From the NCBI RefSeq assembly GCF_003945595.2, contig NW_024104420.1, forward strand, positions 2,850,201-2,914,200: DNA of 64,000 nt, in the 5' to 3' direction. Positions within the stretch are counted from its first letter, which is position 1; every line of letters begins with the position of its first letter. This document shows positions 1-13,321 of this stretch, piece by piece. Under the pieces are notes generated by a model that had not been told where the DNA came from, ran no database searches, and worked only from the letters and a program-made list of their open reading frames with translations. Both the position numbers and the translations under genes were made by a program. This DNA comes from Pipra filicauda (Eukaryota; Chordata; Aves; Passeriformes; Pipridae).

Positions 1-2055
1 TTGGTCACCTGGACGTGTAGATATTAGTGCTTGTGCAGGTGATAAGCAGCTACCCATGAGTTCTAATTTCCGATGTTAAGTCCCTGCCAATTAAAACACT
101 GAAACCATTTATCCTTCCTGCTCAGATATGAAACAAAGATTATCAAAAAATTCATGCAGAAAAAAAGGATTGCACATTAGCTTACATTAACCATGTTTAG
201 TCTATTGTAAAATGGATCTAAATTAGCCACTGTTACAATGATAGCAATATATGTCAGTGTTCAGAGAGAGAGGAAAACCAGCAAACTTGTGGAAAAAATT
301 GCTAGCTCCTCTGTACTTCAGACTTCCACTGATGCAAAATATTGGCAAAGCTTCTTTGATTTACACTGATATGAACAAGATTATAATCAAGCTTAACAGC
401 TAAACTGTATGCTATTTGTGCTACTCAGCTGTGAGAACATATAAGACTGAATGTGTAATCAAAACTCCTTGGAGACCAATGTAAGCTTCACCTACATGAT
501 GACCACAGGGCTGTACTGCAATAGTGTAGAAATTATTCTGTGCTGCAATAGAAAACTTTTACCTACAGCCGTTTATGGAAGTCTTTTGCAGAAATACTTT
601 GCAGATCGAAGTATGTGACATTGCAAAGGACATCTGTGATTACAAGAGGCTGCTTGTGTTATGTGATATCAATCATTTAAGCATGGGCAGAATATGACTT
701 TCGGTTCATATGAGGAGTAATTAGATCGGAGAGAGCGCAACATGTGAAAAGTAGGGAAATAAAATGCATCAAAAGGATATTATAAACAAAACAGAAAACA
801 GGGCTGAGGAGGTTTTACAGGTGCTCTCAGCAATGTTCTTACGATTTTAAGGGTGATTTTCACTTGATCTTAACCTGCACAAATGGTCTGTTTACAAACT
901 ATGCAGCACTAGCATTGCAAGTGCTCTTATAATCATACATAAAATGGATACTTTCATATGTGTATTAGTGTGCCAATTTGTATTGTAATTTTGCTTTTAT
1001 CCATTCAAGTAAAATTAAACTAATTCCTGTGTGTTCTACCGGTAATGTACAATTAGCTTCCTGAGACTGCAATCTATTTTACCTTCCTACCTTGCAGGAG
1101 GCTTTGAAGACCACAGGTAAAAAACACCTCATCTTCTGTAAACTGTGATTCAACCTCTTTAAACACATCTCCATGTTAGCTTTAACATCATTATGTCCCA
1201 TTGTGATGAAAATGGACTTTCTGTATCCTGTGATAATGAAAATAGCCACTTTAAGCAGTTTCTGTCTGCAATTATCCAGGCTTTTCTCAGACTCTAGAGA
1301 AATCTAAGCTAATTGCTTTGGGACTTTTGCTACATTTCCATAAATTCTTTGTTAATTTTTCATGAGAAACTGTTATTGCAGTTGGCCTTAAAGTTCCCAT
1401 TGTATTCAATAATGTAAAGAAGTCATTATGAAAACATAACCAATTCACTAGTGCCTCCATCAAAGCTACAGTCTTTTATCTACATGTATTCTCAGGTGAG
1501 ACTGAATGACTCAACCAAACCCTTCAACGCCTCCTTTTTTTAGTGTATATTTTGATACACACTTTCCTTCATCTGAGCTTACCCAAAGCAAATGTAAAAG
1601 TGTCTCTATGTGGTACACGACCTTGTCATTATAAGACATGAACTGAGTTTGCTTTATCTGAGGGCAAGCTTCTCAATAGAAAAAGCAGCAGATTTGCATT
1701 CATTTTGGTGGTGTCATGCCAGTTTACACTCCCTACAGCACCGGCCTCAATAAGGTCTGTGCTTAAACAAAAACATCAGTGCAGTCCACTGAGATGCCAC
1801 TATAATAGTCCCGGAATTATATGAAATATGCTTGGCTCCCTCAGACCTCTGAGAAACATTAACATTAGTGAAAGCACCTACATAATTTTAAGAGCTTATT
1901 GAGTACTACTGATTTGCACCACTTAGCTTTTTCTATTGCGATCATAGGACACTGTCACCTTTGTAATCAGATACATCACACTGCCAGCTCCAAAGCAGTT
2001 AATATAGTTTGCAGTGCAAGACAGACTTCCACAGGAGAATATATACACTCCTGAG

Positions 2056-2118
2056 AAAAACAAAACAAAACAAACAAACAAACAAACAAACAAACAAAAC
2101 AAAACAAAAAAAAAAAAG
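2056..2118. repeat. (CAAA)n/(CAAAA)n microsatellite ending in poly-A
   Basis: An interrupted CAAAA, then CAAA, then CAAAA array runs into a 12-A tract. Read on the minus strand it gives a Phe/Leu/Val/Cys-rich frame, which is an artefact of the repeat and not a protein. Confidence 0.9.
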
Positions 2119-4007
2119 GAAAAGTACCAGCGTGAAAAAATCACCCTGAAAAATCAGGATAACCGAGTATTTTTCTAGCTAGGGAATATTGCTTGGGGGT
2201 ATGGTTTTGCTGATATCCATAGAAGCCATTATAGATTAGAACTGAATCATTTAATGACCTAACTTTCTGCAAGATCCTCTAGAGTCTGATTACTGAAAAA
2301 GGCAAGGGATTGTAAGCAAACCACAGAAATCTCTAAGGTTTGACTCAGAAACATGCTCACAAATCCCACCGCTTATCCTAAGCTTTTCTAAACCTCTTTC
2401 GTGTGGTAATGAAGCAAAGGATCATTGTATGATTGGATCTCTTATTCTCTTGTAGGTAGGTGGTCTAAAATAAAAGAACACCAATATTGCTTGTAATATT
2501 TATCTTAATATTAAATGCAAAAACCTTAAATAAATAAAATGTTAGTGTACTTCTTGCTTTCTCACCAAAAAGACAAAGCTGGCTTCAATCTTATCCACAG
2601 ATTAAGATTTTTCACATTTATTACTGATTTTGCACTGTTGGAGACTATCAGTTCAAGACCTGTGCCCTTCCCATACTTCCCAGGAGCTATAGTGCTTTAT
2701 TCTCCAAGGAAGTGACTGATGTGAATAGGAATATTGGCAGCATATGGCACCACTCAGAGTGTCTGAAGTGGATGGTGTGTTGTACCAGAGGGAGATTTAC
2801 GCTGTTTTAGTTCTAGTTGCATGTGCTCCTGAGCAACACACATTCACAGCCTCTCTTAGACGGCAGTTTTACTACCGCTGCTTCTCAAGGATTTGCTGCC
2901 ACTGATGCTAACGATGAGACAAATGAAAGAAGCTGTACAGTAGCTAGTAGACTGAGATTTTGACTTAGAGTCCTAACTATTGGGTTTTTTCTTACTGCAG
3001 CGATAGAAAATTAGTGGTTGGCATTGGGACACAAAGCCTTCTATGTAAATGACTTCAAAAGTGCTTGAGCACTGTGCTACTTTGCTATCTCTGCTGTATC
3101 CAGAGCACTGGATATACAATTTTTTTCCTTGAGGTACATACGCCTGCTTCACCCTGGTTTTCTTCCATGCAAAATGCTTTGAAAGAGAGAAATCATTGAA
3201 AGGTCTGTCCTCATCCTAAAAGTTTATATCTGTTGGAAGATTAATGTTTTTAGCAGCTGGTCTGCCTTTCTTTTCACCATCTTCTCTCCAATATCTGCTC
3301 CATGCAGCAAATCCAACCCCAGGCATTCAGAATGGATCAGGGAGGAAAAATGGATCCACTGGCAGGATTGGGAGTGGGTTTCTCAATTCATACGGGATGT
3401 GAAAGGCAGGAAATTTCAATCATGTTTTTCCCTGTATTTGCTGAGTGAACCTGAGGATGCAGGATGTTATTTGTTGTTGGACTAAACAAGGTGTTAACCG
3501 AGAGGGGTAGAACAAAGGTTATGGAAGAGTCATGGGGTGTGAAGTGCTGTAAATTAAGAAATACAAATCAGAAAGGAGATACAAACACCTCTGCTTGCAT
3601 GAATGTGTGTGCACATCCATCTACTCACAGAATTGAGGCAGGAGACAAAAGAAAGAAAGGGGAGTGGAAAGGTGCAAATGCGGGGAGCAGTTCTAAGTTT
3701 TTTTTGCTCAAGAGAAGAGCAGTGGCCAATGTTTGTTGTACAAACACTGCTGCAGCAGTGCTGGAAGACAGACTTTGAACTTCTAGGGACTAAGCTGTGC
3801 TTCCCCAAGCAATCATCCTGCCTTGTTTGCACACAATAATTGCAACAGGCTTTACTGATTGTAGTCTCTTTTCTGGTAACAAAAATTTCAGTCAGATAAA
3901 TTCAGCCCAGCATATATATCTTGAATATATTCACAAGTTCATAATAGGCTAATTTCTTCTTTTTTTAGTTGGGTATTTTTGGAGGGAGTTTTTTACATGT
4001 CAGTTAC

Positions 4008-4022
4008 TTTTTTTTTTTTTTT
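4008..4022. repeat. Poly-T tract
   Basis: A pure T run of about 15 bases, continued as T-rich sequence. It could be the reverse of a poly-A tail of an old insertion, but no flanking element was recognised. Confidence 0.8.
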
Positions 4023-7000
4023 ATTTTGTTGCTCTGATATTGCCTGAACCGAGATAGCAAATGAAGTGATTACACGCACTAGTGAATATGACTTGGATTT
4101 TTCCCTTTTCTTTGCTTCAGTATCTGCTAAACAAGCGACAGAAAGACAGCTGCCTGAACTATTTGGGTAAAAAACATAAACAAAAGCAACCACATACAGT
4201 AATGTAGCCTTGGATTTTGCCAGAACCCTAGGTGTTTGGTTTCAACCTATGAGGCAATAAAGATTATTTAGGGAATATATATAATATGAATATATACAAT
4301 TTTCCCTGAATTGTTAGCTAGCTATGAGACTGATCACCACAAGCAACACTAAAAAAAGCCCTTTCATTGTTACAGTAATCTCTCTTTTTCTTTTAGCCAA
4401 ATGTAAGGAAAAATCCCTTGATAAAAGTACATATACTAACTATTTTCATACAAATAAGTGTGGAACTATTACATTCCTTATAGCTACACTGTGAAGACAA
4501 TTGTCCATTGAAAGTTGTTGGGAAGACAAAGTTCACATGCTTTCAGAAAAACACTGAAACAAAGCAAACAAAAATACCCTGCAAACTTTTGATTGCAAAA
4601 GTCCATTATCGTTGAAGGATCTCATAGAAATACTGTTACAATAACAACGAAAAACACATTGCTTTACATGATGCTTCATTTGCAAATTCCCTGTGGCTAG
4701 TGCATTTCTCTCCCAAACTGAAAGAAATGAAGTGTCATGTGTATCAGCTTGTTCTTCATTGCTCACATTCCTCTTTGTGTTGATGAGAATTTTTCAGTAC
4801 AAGAATGCAAGACTCATACTTTACTTAAAGATACTGTGTTATGTTAAGCAGACGGTATTGTCATTATTTAGCAGCTATGGTAGACTGTGGAGGCAGTCCT
4901 GTTGATTTTATTAAAAAGAGGCTGTCAGGATCTATAATTCACACATCATTAACTGCTTCATTAAGACTACAGCAGATCTGTGAGCCCTAAACTTGTAGCA
5001 GTTTCATGACAATACAGGTAAATGCCCACTAGCTGAGACATGCAAGCATCTCCAGTGACTTGTTCACTGGATAATTAAAAGCCTGTACTCCTTTTTAGGA
5101 AACACTTTTTTTCAAACTGCAAGCATAAATGCATAAAACATGTTCACTTAGAATTGATTTGATTTAAGTTAAAAGCATTACTTTGCACTGAGGTGTGCAA
5201 TCTCACATCGTCAATCAAAAAAAGGCAATAACATACCAAAATGTACAGTCATTTAAGTATTTTCATATGGTTTAGGTTTTCTTTACTGGAATGTGAGCAG
5301 CCTGTATGCTGAAACAGTGTGAAATGGGACCCTAACAGACATGAGCAACGTGAATTTTATTTATTTATGAACTTAGAATTAATAGAGTATTAATTAATGG
5401 AGCATTGATGTTATAAAGAAAAAATTTATTTTCTTATTATTTTTACCAAGTCCTTCTACATTTTCAGCCTTGCTTTCTCCTCTTCTCATTCAGTAGACAT
5501 CTCCTTCGCTGTCTCCTTCTTTCTTTTGTTAGAGCTACCAACTCAGAGATAAACATACAACATGGATTTTAAGCTGCACTTTGGAGCCTGATAAACTTGA
5601 GTAGATTTGTGTACAGGTAAAAAGACTTGCACTTCACAAATCATGCAGCTCTTACAGTGGAAGCCTTCTGGGTGGGATGCATATGCAGTCCTCACAGTAC
5701 CACCCTGCTCTCCCCCTCTCTTTTCCCTGACCTTTTTGCCTTCTTCCATCCATGGTCACCACTATTTGTGCACCCCTGGGGTGCAGAGGCAGGGAGCAGA
5801 TCTGGCTAGTAGGTGCTGGCAGCTTTGGTTCAGCCACTCCTGATGCCTCATCCCCCAGAAGAGTTCTTTGATACCAAGGCACTGCTCATATTCTGCAAAT
5901 ACACGTCTGCTGATGGGGAAGCTTTCCTTCTGTTGCCAGCAATCACAAATTTTCAGCTTTTCCCCTTGGGACATGCAAGCATACCATGTGTGGGGGCCCC
6001 ATGAGGATTCTGCCCACCTGCCCCAAAGACTGCAACCTCCTCCCCAAACTCTTTCATCCAGAGCATGCCAGTCCCTGGGGATACTCCAGCATCTCAGCCC
6101 CACAGCTCACCCTGGAGCTGCCTTGGCTTAGGGCCACAGGGCAGTGGGGCAGTCATTGGAGGGGGGCCCAAGGACCAGGAGCTGCAGATGCTCACCACCA
6201 TTAGTGTTCCAAGCCTAAGTGTCCCAACAAGTCTGCAGCACCTGGCGCCCAGCACCTTGTACTGAGACACCCAGCAACAGCAGCCTGCCACTCCTAAACC
6301 AGTACTCAGCCAACCTACAAGTGCTCACTAACAGTTAGAAAACCAAAATCTACCTTCTTCGCAAGAAAACAATCAAGAGTTACTCTGATGGCTGTCAAGG
6401 GCTGGCAGTCCTGTATGGGTCTCAGCATGATGCTAGTTTAGACTTAAGGTCAAGAGAGGAACAAGACCACAGCTACAGTAACAGTGGCTCTGCAGAGAGG
6501 CTGCCAGAAGAAACTAAAGACTGCCTGGCAGTCACACCTTTCTGATTTTTATCATGTACATTTTGGAGGTTGCTAAATAAAATAAATAGCATGGTATTGT
6601 ATTCATCGCTATCAGTCTAGGAGCACTAGACAAAGCAATTTTCTGATTGACTGATGTTACTCCAAAAGTTCATTTGAATTTTGCTAGCTTAATTCCTTGA
6701 AGCTTTACTGACAATTTAAATAGTTGACGCCATAAATTAAATCTTGAGGTTAATATGCTGTCAGCAAACATACCAAACTTTTCTTGGAGCCAGTATGTGA
6801 ATACCTATATTGACATTTTTGTAGGGAAATACGTAAAATTTTTATTTTCAGAACATTTGTTTTTTCTCCTCTGTATTTACCTAGAGAGATGTGCAGACAG
6901 ATTTCTGCTCAGTCACAGTATATTCTTTCAAGGTTAAATCCCAGCTCTCCAGGGGAATGCATTATTCTCTCTGTAAGATTTCCATGTTTCTAGTAATGTT

Positions 7001-10000
7001 CTAATCAGGAAAAAAAAAAATTTACCCATAGCACAATGCTGACAACTATTTTTGCTGGAGGACAGTGGTTGCATAATGGTCACCATTCACAACATGTTTA
7101 CAATTTATGAGGGTGTCTGGACCATAAAACATCAGCTAGGTTATTCTTCCCATGTCTTAGTGTACTAGTGATTACTGAGAAATAAGATCAGCTATGCTTT
7201 CCCAGCCTTTGTCTTTAGTGCCATTCAAACATGTCAAATACTATAGACCAGGCTGTTTTTTAAAAAAGCAGACTGAATGAGGAGCTCCATGTTTTTTCCT
7301 GTCATTGCCCCTAGTGAGTATTTGTGCTCTCAAGAGCAAAAGTACTTGTTATATTGGGAGATGGTGGATTTTGTACCAACTGGAAGGGTAGTCACTGTGT
7401 AAACAATTAGAGGCCAAGACTTTTCACCCTGACCTTGCACTGACCTTTGCCTTGAGGTATAAACTTCTTTGCTAGAGGTAAAGCATGAATGCCTTCCTGT
7501 CTTTCCAGGACAGAAGGCCTAAGACATGGTAGTAAATTCAATGTGCCCAAGGCCATCCTCTAGCCAACCTATACAGAACAGTACATCCTTTCCTCTAAAT
7601 TATCCTGTCATTTGAAACAAGATAACCAAATCCAAACCTACAACATGGGTATACGCATCACCCACTTTTCTTGCCCAGCAGATGGCATGGACCAAAACTG
7701 GAATGAAGCAGCCCTGGCAATGTGTCAGTACGGATGGATAAGCCTAGTGCTCATCTTGGTCCCCCAGATCTCCTTAATTTAGCAATACAGAATTATCAGG
7801 GAGCTTCTTTTGATGGTTCTGAATTTTTCTGGTGAGTAAATCTACTCCTGTGTTCATTTTATTTAGAAAACTTCCAGAAAACACAAGGAAGGTCAACAGT
7901 CACCACAGAAGCATCTGAGCAAGTCAAATCATATTTTATAAATTTTTCCAGGTCATCTAAGATATTCCTTTCACAACCTAATTCTTTCCCTGCAACTTGT
8001 ATTCAGTTATCAAGTTTTTAAAAAGATGAGAAAAATTCAATCACTTCGGATATTCCTAGCTGACCTGGTTGCGTGGAGAGTTGTTTGTGTCCAGAGCAGG
8101 ATGACAAAAGGATTGCATCTATGGTAAGTCAATGAGCACTAAATACTACAGAAAGTTAGCAAAGCTTAATTAATTGGTCTCTCAATATACCATTGGGCAA
8201 TTCAATAGTAAAATATTTTTCCTAAGAGGTCATGCAACTTTGCAAGAGCTGAAAAAGCCAGCAATCTGTGATTATGCACAGTAAGAAAAAACCTGTGGAA
8301 CTCAGCATGAGAAAATTTTGTAACAAATAATTGCAATTTAAAAAAAAAAATAAAAAAATTAAAAATAACTGAGAAAAAAACAAAATAACATAAATGGTTT
8401 TTTAATAGATGCATAGAAAGCTAAAGGTCATTCAATGAAATTCCAGAAACATTCAGACATAAAAAAATATGCAGTGAAAGCAGGAATATATCTGCAACAT
8501 TCGCATGAACACTCCTCCAGTGTGTGACAGAAGATCATCATCTGGCTAGATCTCAGAATGAAATAGCCTCCAGAACTTACACCTTAACAATGCTTCAAAA
8601 ATTAGCCATATATGATGGCCTTGATGGCCAGTATTTTGGCCTACAAGAATTTTTGGTAGGACCCTGTAAGACAATCCTTAACATTCTGCCTTTCTAAAGA
8701 GTAATGGAAACCTCCCTTGCAGGAACCTCATTCCTTAACTTCTCAACCTATCCACAACAGTTGTAAACAAGTAAAGTTCCTTTCCTTGTTTTGTTTTGTT
8801 TTTTCTTTGTTTTGAGACTTCAACCTCTGATCAGATTATTCTGAAAACTGAAATCCCTGACTTCTTACCATTCTCATTCTCCTTCAGACTCACTCTACTC
8901 AGACCACAGCTTGAAGTGTAATGGTCAAAAGACAGACAGGGTATGGAGCTGACTTCTCCCCACTGCTCGGTAGAGAGGGATTGTTGGTTTTTGTGTTCCA
9001 TGCTGTTTCATATGCCAGCATGATGTGTTGATGTTTTCACATTACCATGACATTGTTGACATTGTTCACTTTGATCAATGATAAACCCCTACAGAGTCAC
9101 TATCTAACCACTACTTGCACTGTTTTGTTTTCTTCACCTGTGCATCATGGTTTACATATCTTTTGCCCTGCACTTTTCCAGTTTGTGAAGATTATTTAGT
9201 GCTCCATTCCCATGCTTTAATGCGCTTTCAGCCCATTCCAGTTTGGTAGGAATCATATATTTTTAAAGGGTATATATTCTATTTAATTATCTAAGTTTTT
9301 GATTAACATACTGAAGAGAGGCCTCAGAACAGCTGAATGGGAGTCAGCTGCTCTGAGGCCACAGTCAGTCTGCACATTATTTGGACCAAGAAGTGTTGAT
9401 AGCTATTTTCCAAACAGAATCTATCAATCACGTTTTTTCCCACTTTATAGCAGCTTAATGAACACCACTATTCCTTCACCTGTGTTTGGGAGCATTGTGT
9501 AATACAGTTCAAGTGTGTACTGACACACTTTGTATGTTGACTACAGTCAAGATAGGTAACATCTGGTGTTATTCTCTTACTATCCTATCAGAGAAGGAAA
9601 TTTGGTTATTTTATCTTGATTTGTTCTTGTTTTATTCACAGTTACACAACTCCTTTTTCTAAGTAATTACAAAGAGTTTGTTTTACCATTTGTTGTAGTA
9701 CTATTCTGTGAATTTGCATATGAATTCAACTCCTAGCCTCAGCTAGCAAGCTGCACTAACCCTGGATTCCCCTTTTTCCCCCACCCTTGCAAAAGTGGTG
9801 TAATTATTTCTGCACAATGACATGCAAAAGAATTCATCCACTTTCAGGTTTTGCTCTGGCAAAGAATCCCTTTTTACACACTTACACAGGTGCAATATAA
9901 AAACTCAGAGACTTTTTAAGCATCTTGTGGCAAGTCAGCTATTTCAAGTTAAGAATTCCAACCCTATGCAGTTTACTCATTTCTGCTCTCATAGAATGTT

Positions 10001-10685
10001 TTGCACATAACCTCAGAAACATCGAAACTTTCAAGCCCAAGGTTTAGAAAGAAAACAAAAATCAGAAACTGGTGATAAAAGAAACAGATAAAAGCCTATC
10101 AGCAACTAAATAAAAGTCTCCTGGCATAAACACTTTCTCTCATAAGGTCTTGGCCTTTTCATGTTTCTTCTAATGTCAGACTGACAGTTCCCACAGCTCC
10201 CCAGCAGAAAGTTAAATCACCTGCTAAGCTTCAAGGTGGAGCTAGACTATGCCTTCAATTTCATTACTGCTTCAAATAGTGCCATGATACTTCAGCAGAT
10301 GCTAGTTAGTTAAACTATTATCCAAGCAGGGATCAAAATCACTCATTGAAGTCCTGGAACAACTCTACAGGTTATAAAATTCAATTGTTTACAGAGTCCT
10401 TTTGGCTTTGTGGAAATTTGAGTCCCAAAGTAGTCTCATTTTCGTATTTATCGTACATTTCACATTCATCATGTATTATGTGACTATCAGGTATTTCATA
10501 TTTGTGGTAGATATATATCTTTAATCTTGGTAAAACACTTGAACTCTACATATAGGATAACCTGAAAAAAGGACACAAAATTTTCATCAATACCTCTGGC
10601 ACAGGTGCTTTATAAAATACCTGTCCAACACCAGTGTGCTAATAGGAGTCCAAATGACTGATCAACAGTTTTTCAGTAACTTCTC

Positions 10686-10702
10686 AAAAAAAAAAAAAAA
10701 AA
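10686..10702. repeat. Poly-A tract
   Basis: A pure A run of 17 bases. No retroelement body or processed-gene sequence is recognisable immediately upstream. Confidence 0.85.
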
Positions 10703-11462
10703 GGTCCCTCTTATTCTTACTGGTTTTTTCACCATTAATAGTTCCAACCAACTGCTGTAATCACACAGACATATAAAGCTGAATTTCCTCAGAGTGCTTC
10801 TGAAGATTAGAATCATAGGCAATTACTATAAAGGCATTTATACATCCCAGTTGTCAGGCACCATGCACGGTTGTTCTTCTGGGATCTAGCCCAGAGTTCT
10901 GGAATATTTCTGGGGCCCTACAGTGTACACTAAATTTGTGTACATGGCCAGGTTGTATGGTACACACGGAATCTTGCACGCTGAACAAAGCATTTCTCAC
11001 ATGTGGCACTGTGAAAACACAAGCCCTAACACACACACAAGCCTGAACAGTGCAATGATCTCTTCTTGTAGGTAAATGGCCTTGATCTATCAAATACTTG
11101 TTATTGCTTTTCAGCTTAACATTAGTGAAATCAAGCAAAACTTTATTTACATATAAGCAGGTTTTAAAGAAATTAAATGACAGTGGCTTTAAAAGTGCCT
11201 TTTCTATAATGGAAATAATATTAGAACAACTAATTCAAGATGATAATATTAATGGAAGTTGATAAAGTATTTGAGTAGACAGTTGTATGGATTTATCAAG
11301 TGAAGCATGGATATTAAATGTATTAGAAAATTATCTTCTTACACTGATTAAAGATGTAACATTTCTTTCCACAAAGAAGTGCTTTATATATGGGAGACTG
11401 TAATGTGTCTTACAAATGGCTCCAGTATTTCCCCGAAAAATTATGTTTTTCACTTCCATATG

Positions 11463-11504
11463 TTCTGTCAATAAGTGAATAAGTTCTGTCAATAAATGAA
11501 TGGA
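11463..11504. repeat. Two-copy 21-bp tandem repeat
   Basis: The unit beginning TTCTGTCAATAA occurs twice head to tail with a 21-bp period and a few substitutions, indicating a small local duplication. Confidence 0.7.
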
Positions 11505-12439
11505 GATGGTAGGAAACTCAGCTCTAAAAAATGTTCACTGGATTTTTGTCCAAAACAGCACTTTCATTACAATCCAACCTTTTTGCAAGGGCTTTAATCC
11601 ATTTTGAGATGTTTCGCTTGCATCTGCTTAGCAAGCTATGACACAGTTATACAGACATGAAGAAACTTCAGCCCTGTGAACACTTGCTCACAAGAGACAT
11701 GTAATCCCTGGCAGTAGTGCTTAATCACATTCCTCAGTTAGGTGTCAAACAGAGCAAAAGCACAAACACACAAGCAAGTTTTGTTTAGAGGACCTCAAAA
11801 AACCAGCCAAGTGGCAAATTTGGACATCTGTACTAGACTGCGGCTGTCCTGTTTTTTCAGTCTAATCTGTCAAGATAACCATTTCCCCATTCTCTTAAAC
11901 AAACACAGACTTCCTTGTTTAAACACTGCAACAGTTCTAACAAAGCACAGGTTTTAATCATTCTCTTCTAAGTACACTAGCAAAAGGCTCAGAAAAGAAG
12001 CAAAACATCTTAAATGTAAGCTGCTGATTTTGCTGTGTGCAAAAGAGCAGGCATGTGACCCTTAGATTTCAGATGAACTGTAAACAGTGGGCTAGTAAGA
12101 AAAAAAAAAAAAAGCAACTCAAAAAGAGATGAGCTCTTTTTTAGCCCCTTAATTAAAAGATGCCAAATTAAATTCAATTCCACTCTGTAAGAATAATTGG
12201 AATAATGAATCCAGGGGGTGTAACTTTTCCTATAGGGTATCCTTTCCAACAGATTTCCTCAAATTATATTAATATAGCACTAGTAAAAAACATTCCATGT
12301 GCATTAGAATCATAAAACGTGATAAATATTGCACATTAGTCTATAGGTGGCCACTGCTTTTAATACCAAAATCTCAGAAGATATGTCTCTGACAGAAAGA
12401 CTATTAAATATTGACAAACAAATAAATCCATTAAAACTC

Positions 12440-12960
12440 ATAATCTATTTTTTTCTGAATATTGACTTATCTTTTTATTCTTTTCAGTCTTTTCCCCCTC
12501 TTTTCTCTTTTTTTTTCAGTTATGATTAATTTCACTCACATCTCTATTATTTATCTGAGGTTTTTTTATTGTTCCGCATGTTGTTCTCTCACCCCTCTCT
12601 TCAATAACATTTGTTCATTTTCTCTCTGAAAGGAGCACTTCTTTTTCATTCAGTCTTTACTGCTTTCATGCTTATCACCCTTTACTGACTCACACAGTTT
12701 TTCTCCTTTTCCTATGATCTTTCTCTTATTTTCTTTTGTCTGATTCTTTTCATGGCATTCTACTCTTTCTTTCTTCGTTTTTTTTTTTCCTTCCACATTG
12801 ATTTTTCTGTGTCCTTTATCCCCAGAGTCTCCTTTTTCTTGCCATTGAATCCCTTCCTTTATCTCTTTCTCATTAGGGGATTTCCCTACATCCTAATCCT
12901 ACATCTTTTCCTATCCAACATATGGTGTCTCCCACCCTCTCATTCCTGATGAGCTCCTTC
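12440..12960. repeat. Pyrimidine-rich low-complexity stretch
   Basis: For about 500 bp the plus strand is dominated by T and C, with many TTTTC, CTTTT and TCTCT blocks and few purine runs. The plus-strand frames here read as Phe/Leu/Ser-rich low-complexity peptides and are not genes. Such tracts form from decayed pyrimidine microsatellites and can adopt triplex (H-DNA) structures, which is inference. Confidence 0.6.
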
Positions 12961-13155
12961 TTCCTGTCATGCTTCAGAGGATAGTTTTACACTGACAGAA
13001 ATGCTATTCTCCCATCTTGCTCTTTCACCTCTTGCTTTATTTACACCATAGCACTGTCTGAGTCTTACCACATGCTTGCCAATCAGTCTACCGAGGGTTT
13101 GGATCTTGTGATTCCCCAGACAAATGATCCCAAATATTTTCTACTTATGAGCTAC

Positions 13156-13321
13156 CTGTGTATAATGTGGGTGCAGTGCTTCAATGAGAGCCTCATTCTC
13201 CCTTGGGAAAAGGGTCTTGGACGCATCAGTGAAGATATTCTCCATCACAAAGTTTCCTTGGTAGTTCATATAGATTTCTAAGGGCTTCTCTTTCATGGCA
13301 CTCTGGTCAAAAGCATTTCTC
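13156..13321 (-). other. Candidate internal exon, 166 bp, unrecognised protein
   Basis: On the minus strand the block starts after an acceptor reading TTTCACAG and ends at TACACAG followed by GTAGCT. It is open for 55 codons plus one leading base that would complete a codon from an upstream exon, and it ends in phase 0. The peptide has ordinary globular-protein composition (starts RNAFDQSAMKEKPLEIY, ends ALIEALHPHYTQ). I do not recognise a family. No convincing partner exon was found: a second open block at 13444-13597 follows an acceptor-like TTTATCAG but runs into a TAA without a usable donor. A 55-codon open frame by chance is not rare, so this could be noise, a relic of a pseudogene, or a real exon of an unannotated transcript. 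Confidence 0.2.

Larger units (their letters stand above)
1..12439. other. Intergenic AT-rich DNA, no gene seen
   Basis: No open frame here is longer than about 115 codons, and none has recognisable protein content or convincing splice borders. The sequence is AT-rich single-copy-looking vertebrate DNA with scattered A/T runs, listed separately. A somewhat GC-richer patch at about 5.65-6.3 kb contains overlapping short frames on both strands with no family resemblance. Distal regulatory elements of ZNF608 could lie here, since the gene is transcribed towards this side, but nothing in the sequence alone proves it. Confidence 0.7.

Noticed and set aside
1923..2144. Phe/Leu/Val-rich minus-strand frame
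   Set aside because: It is translation of the CAAA microsatellite.
5650..6300. Overlapping short frames on both strands in a GC-richer patch
   Set aside because: No family resemblance, no splice context; frames on both strands simply reflect low stop density in GC-richer DNA.
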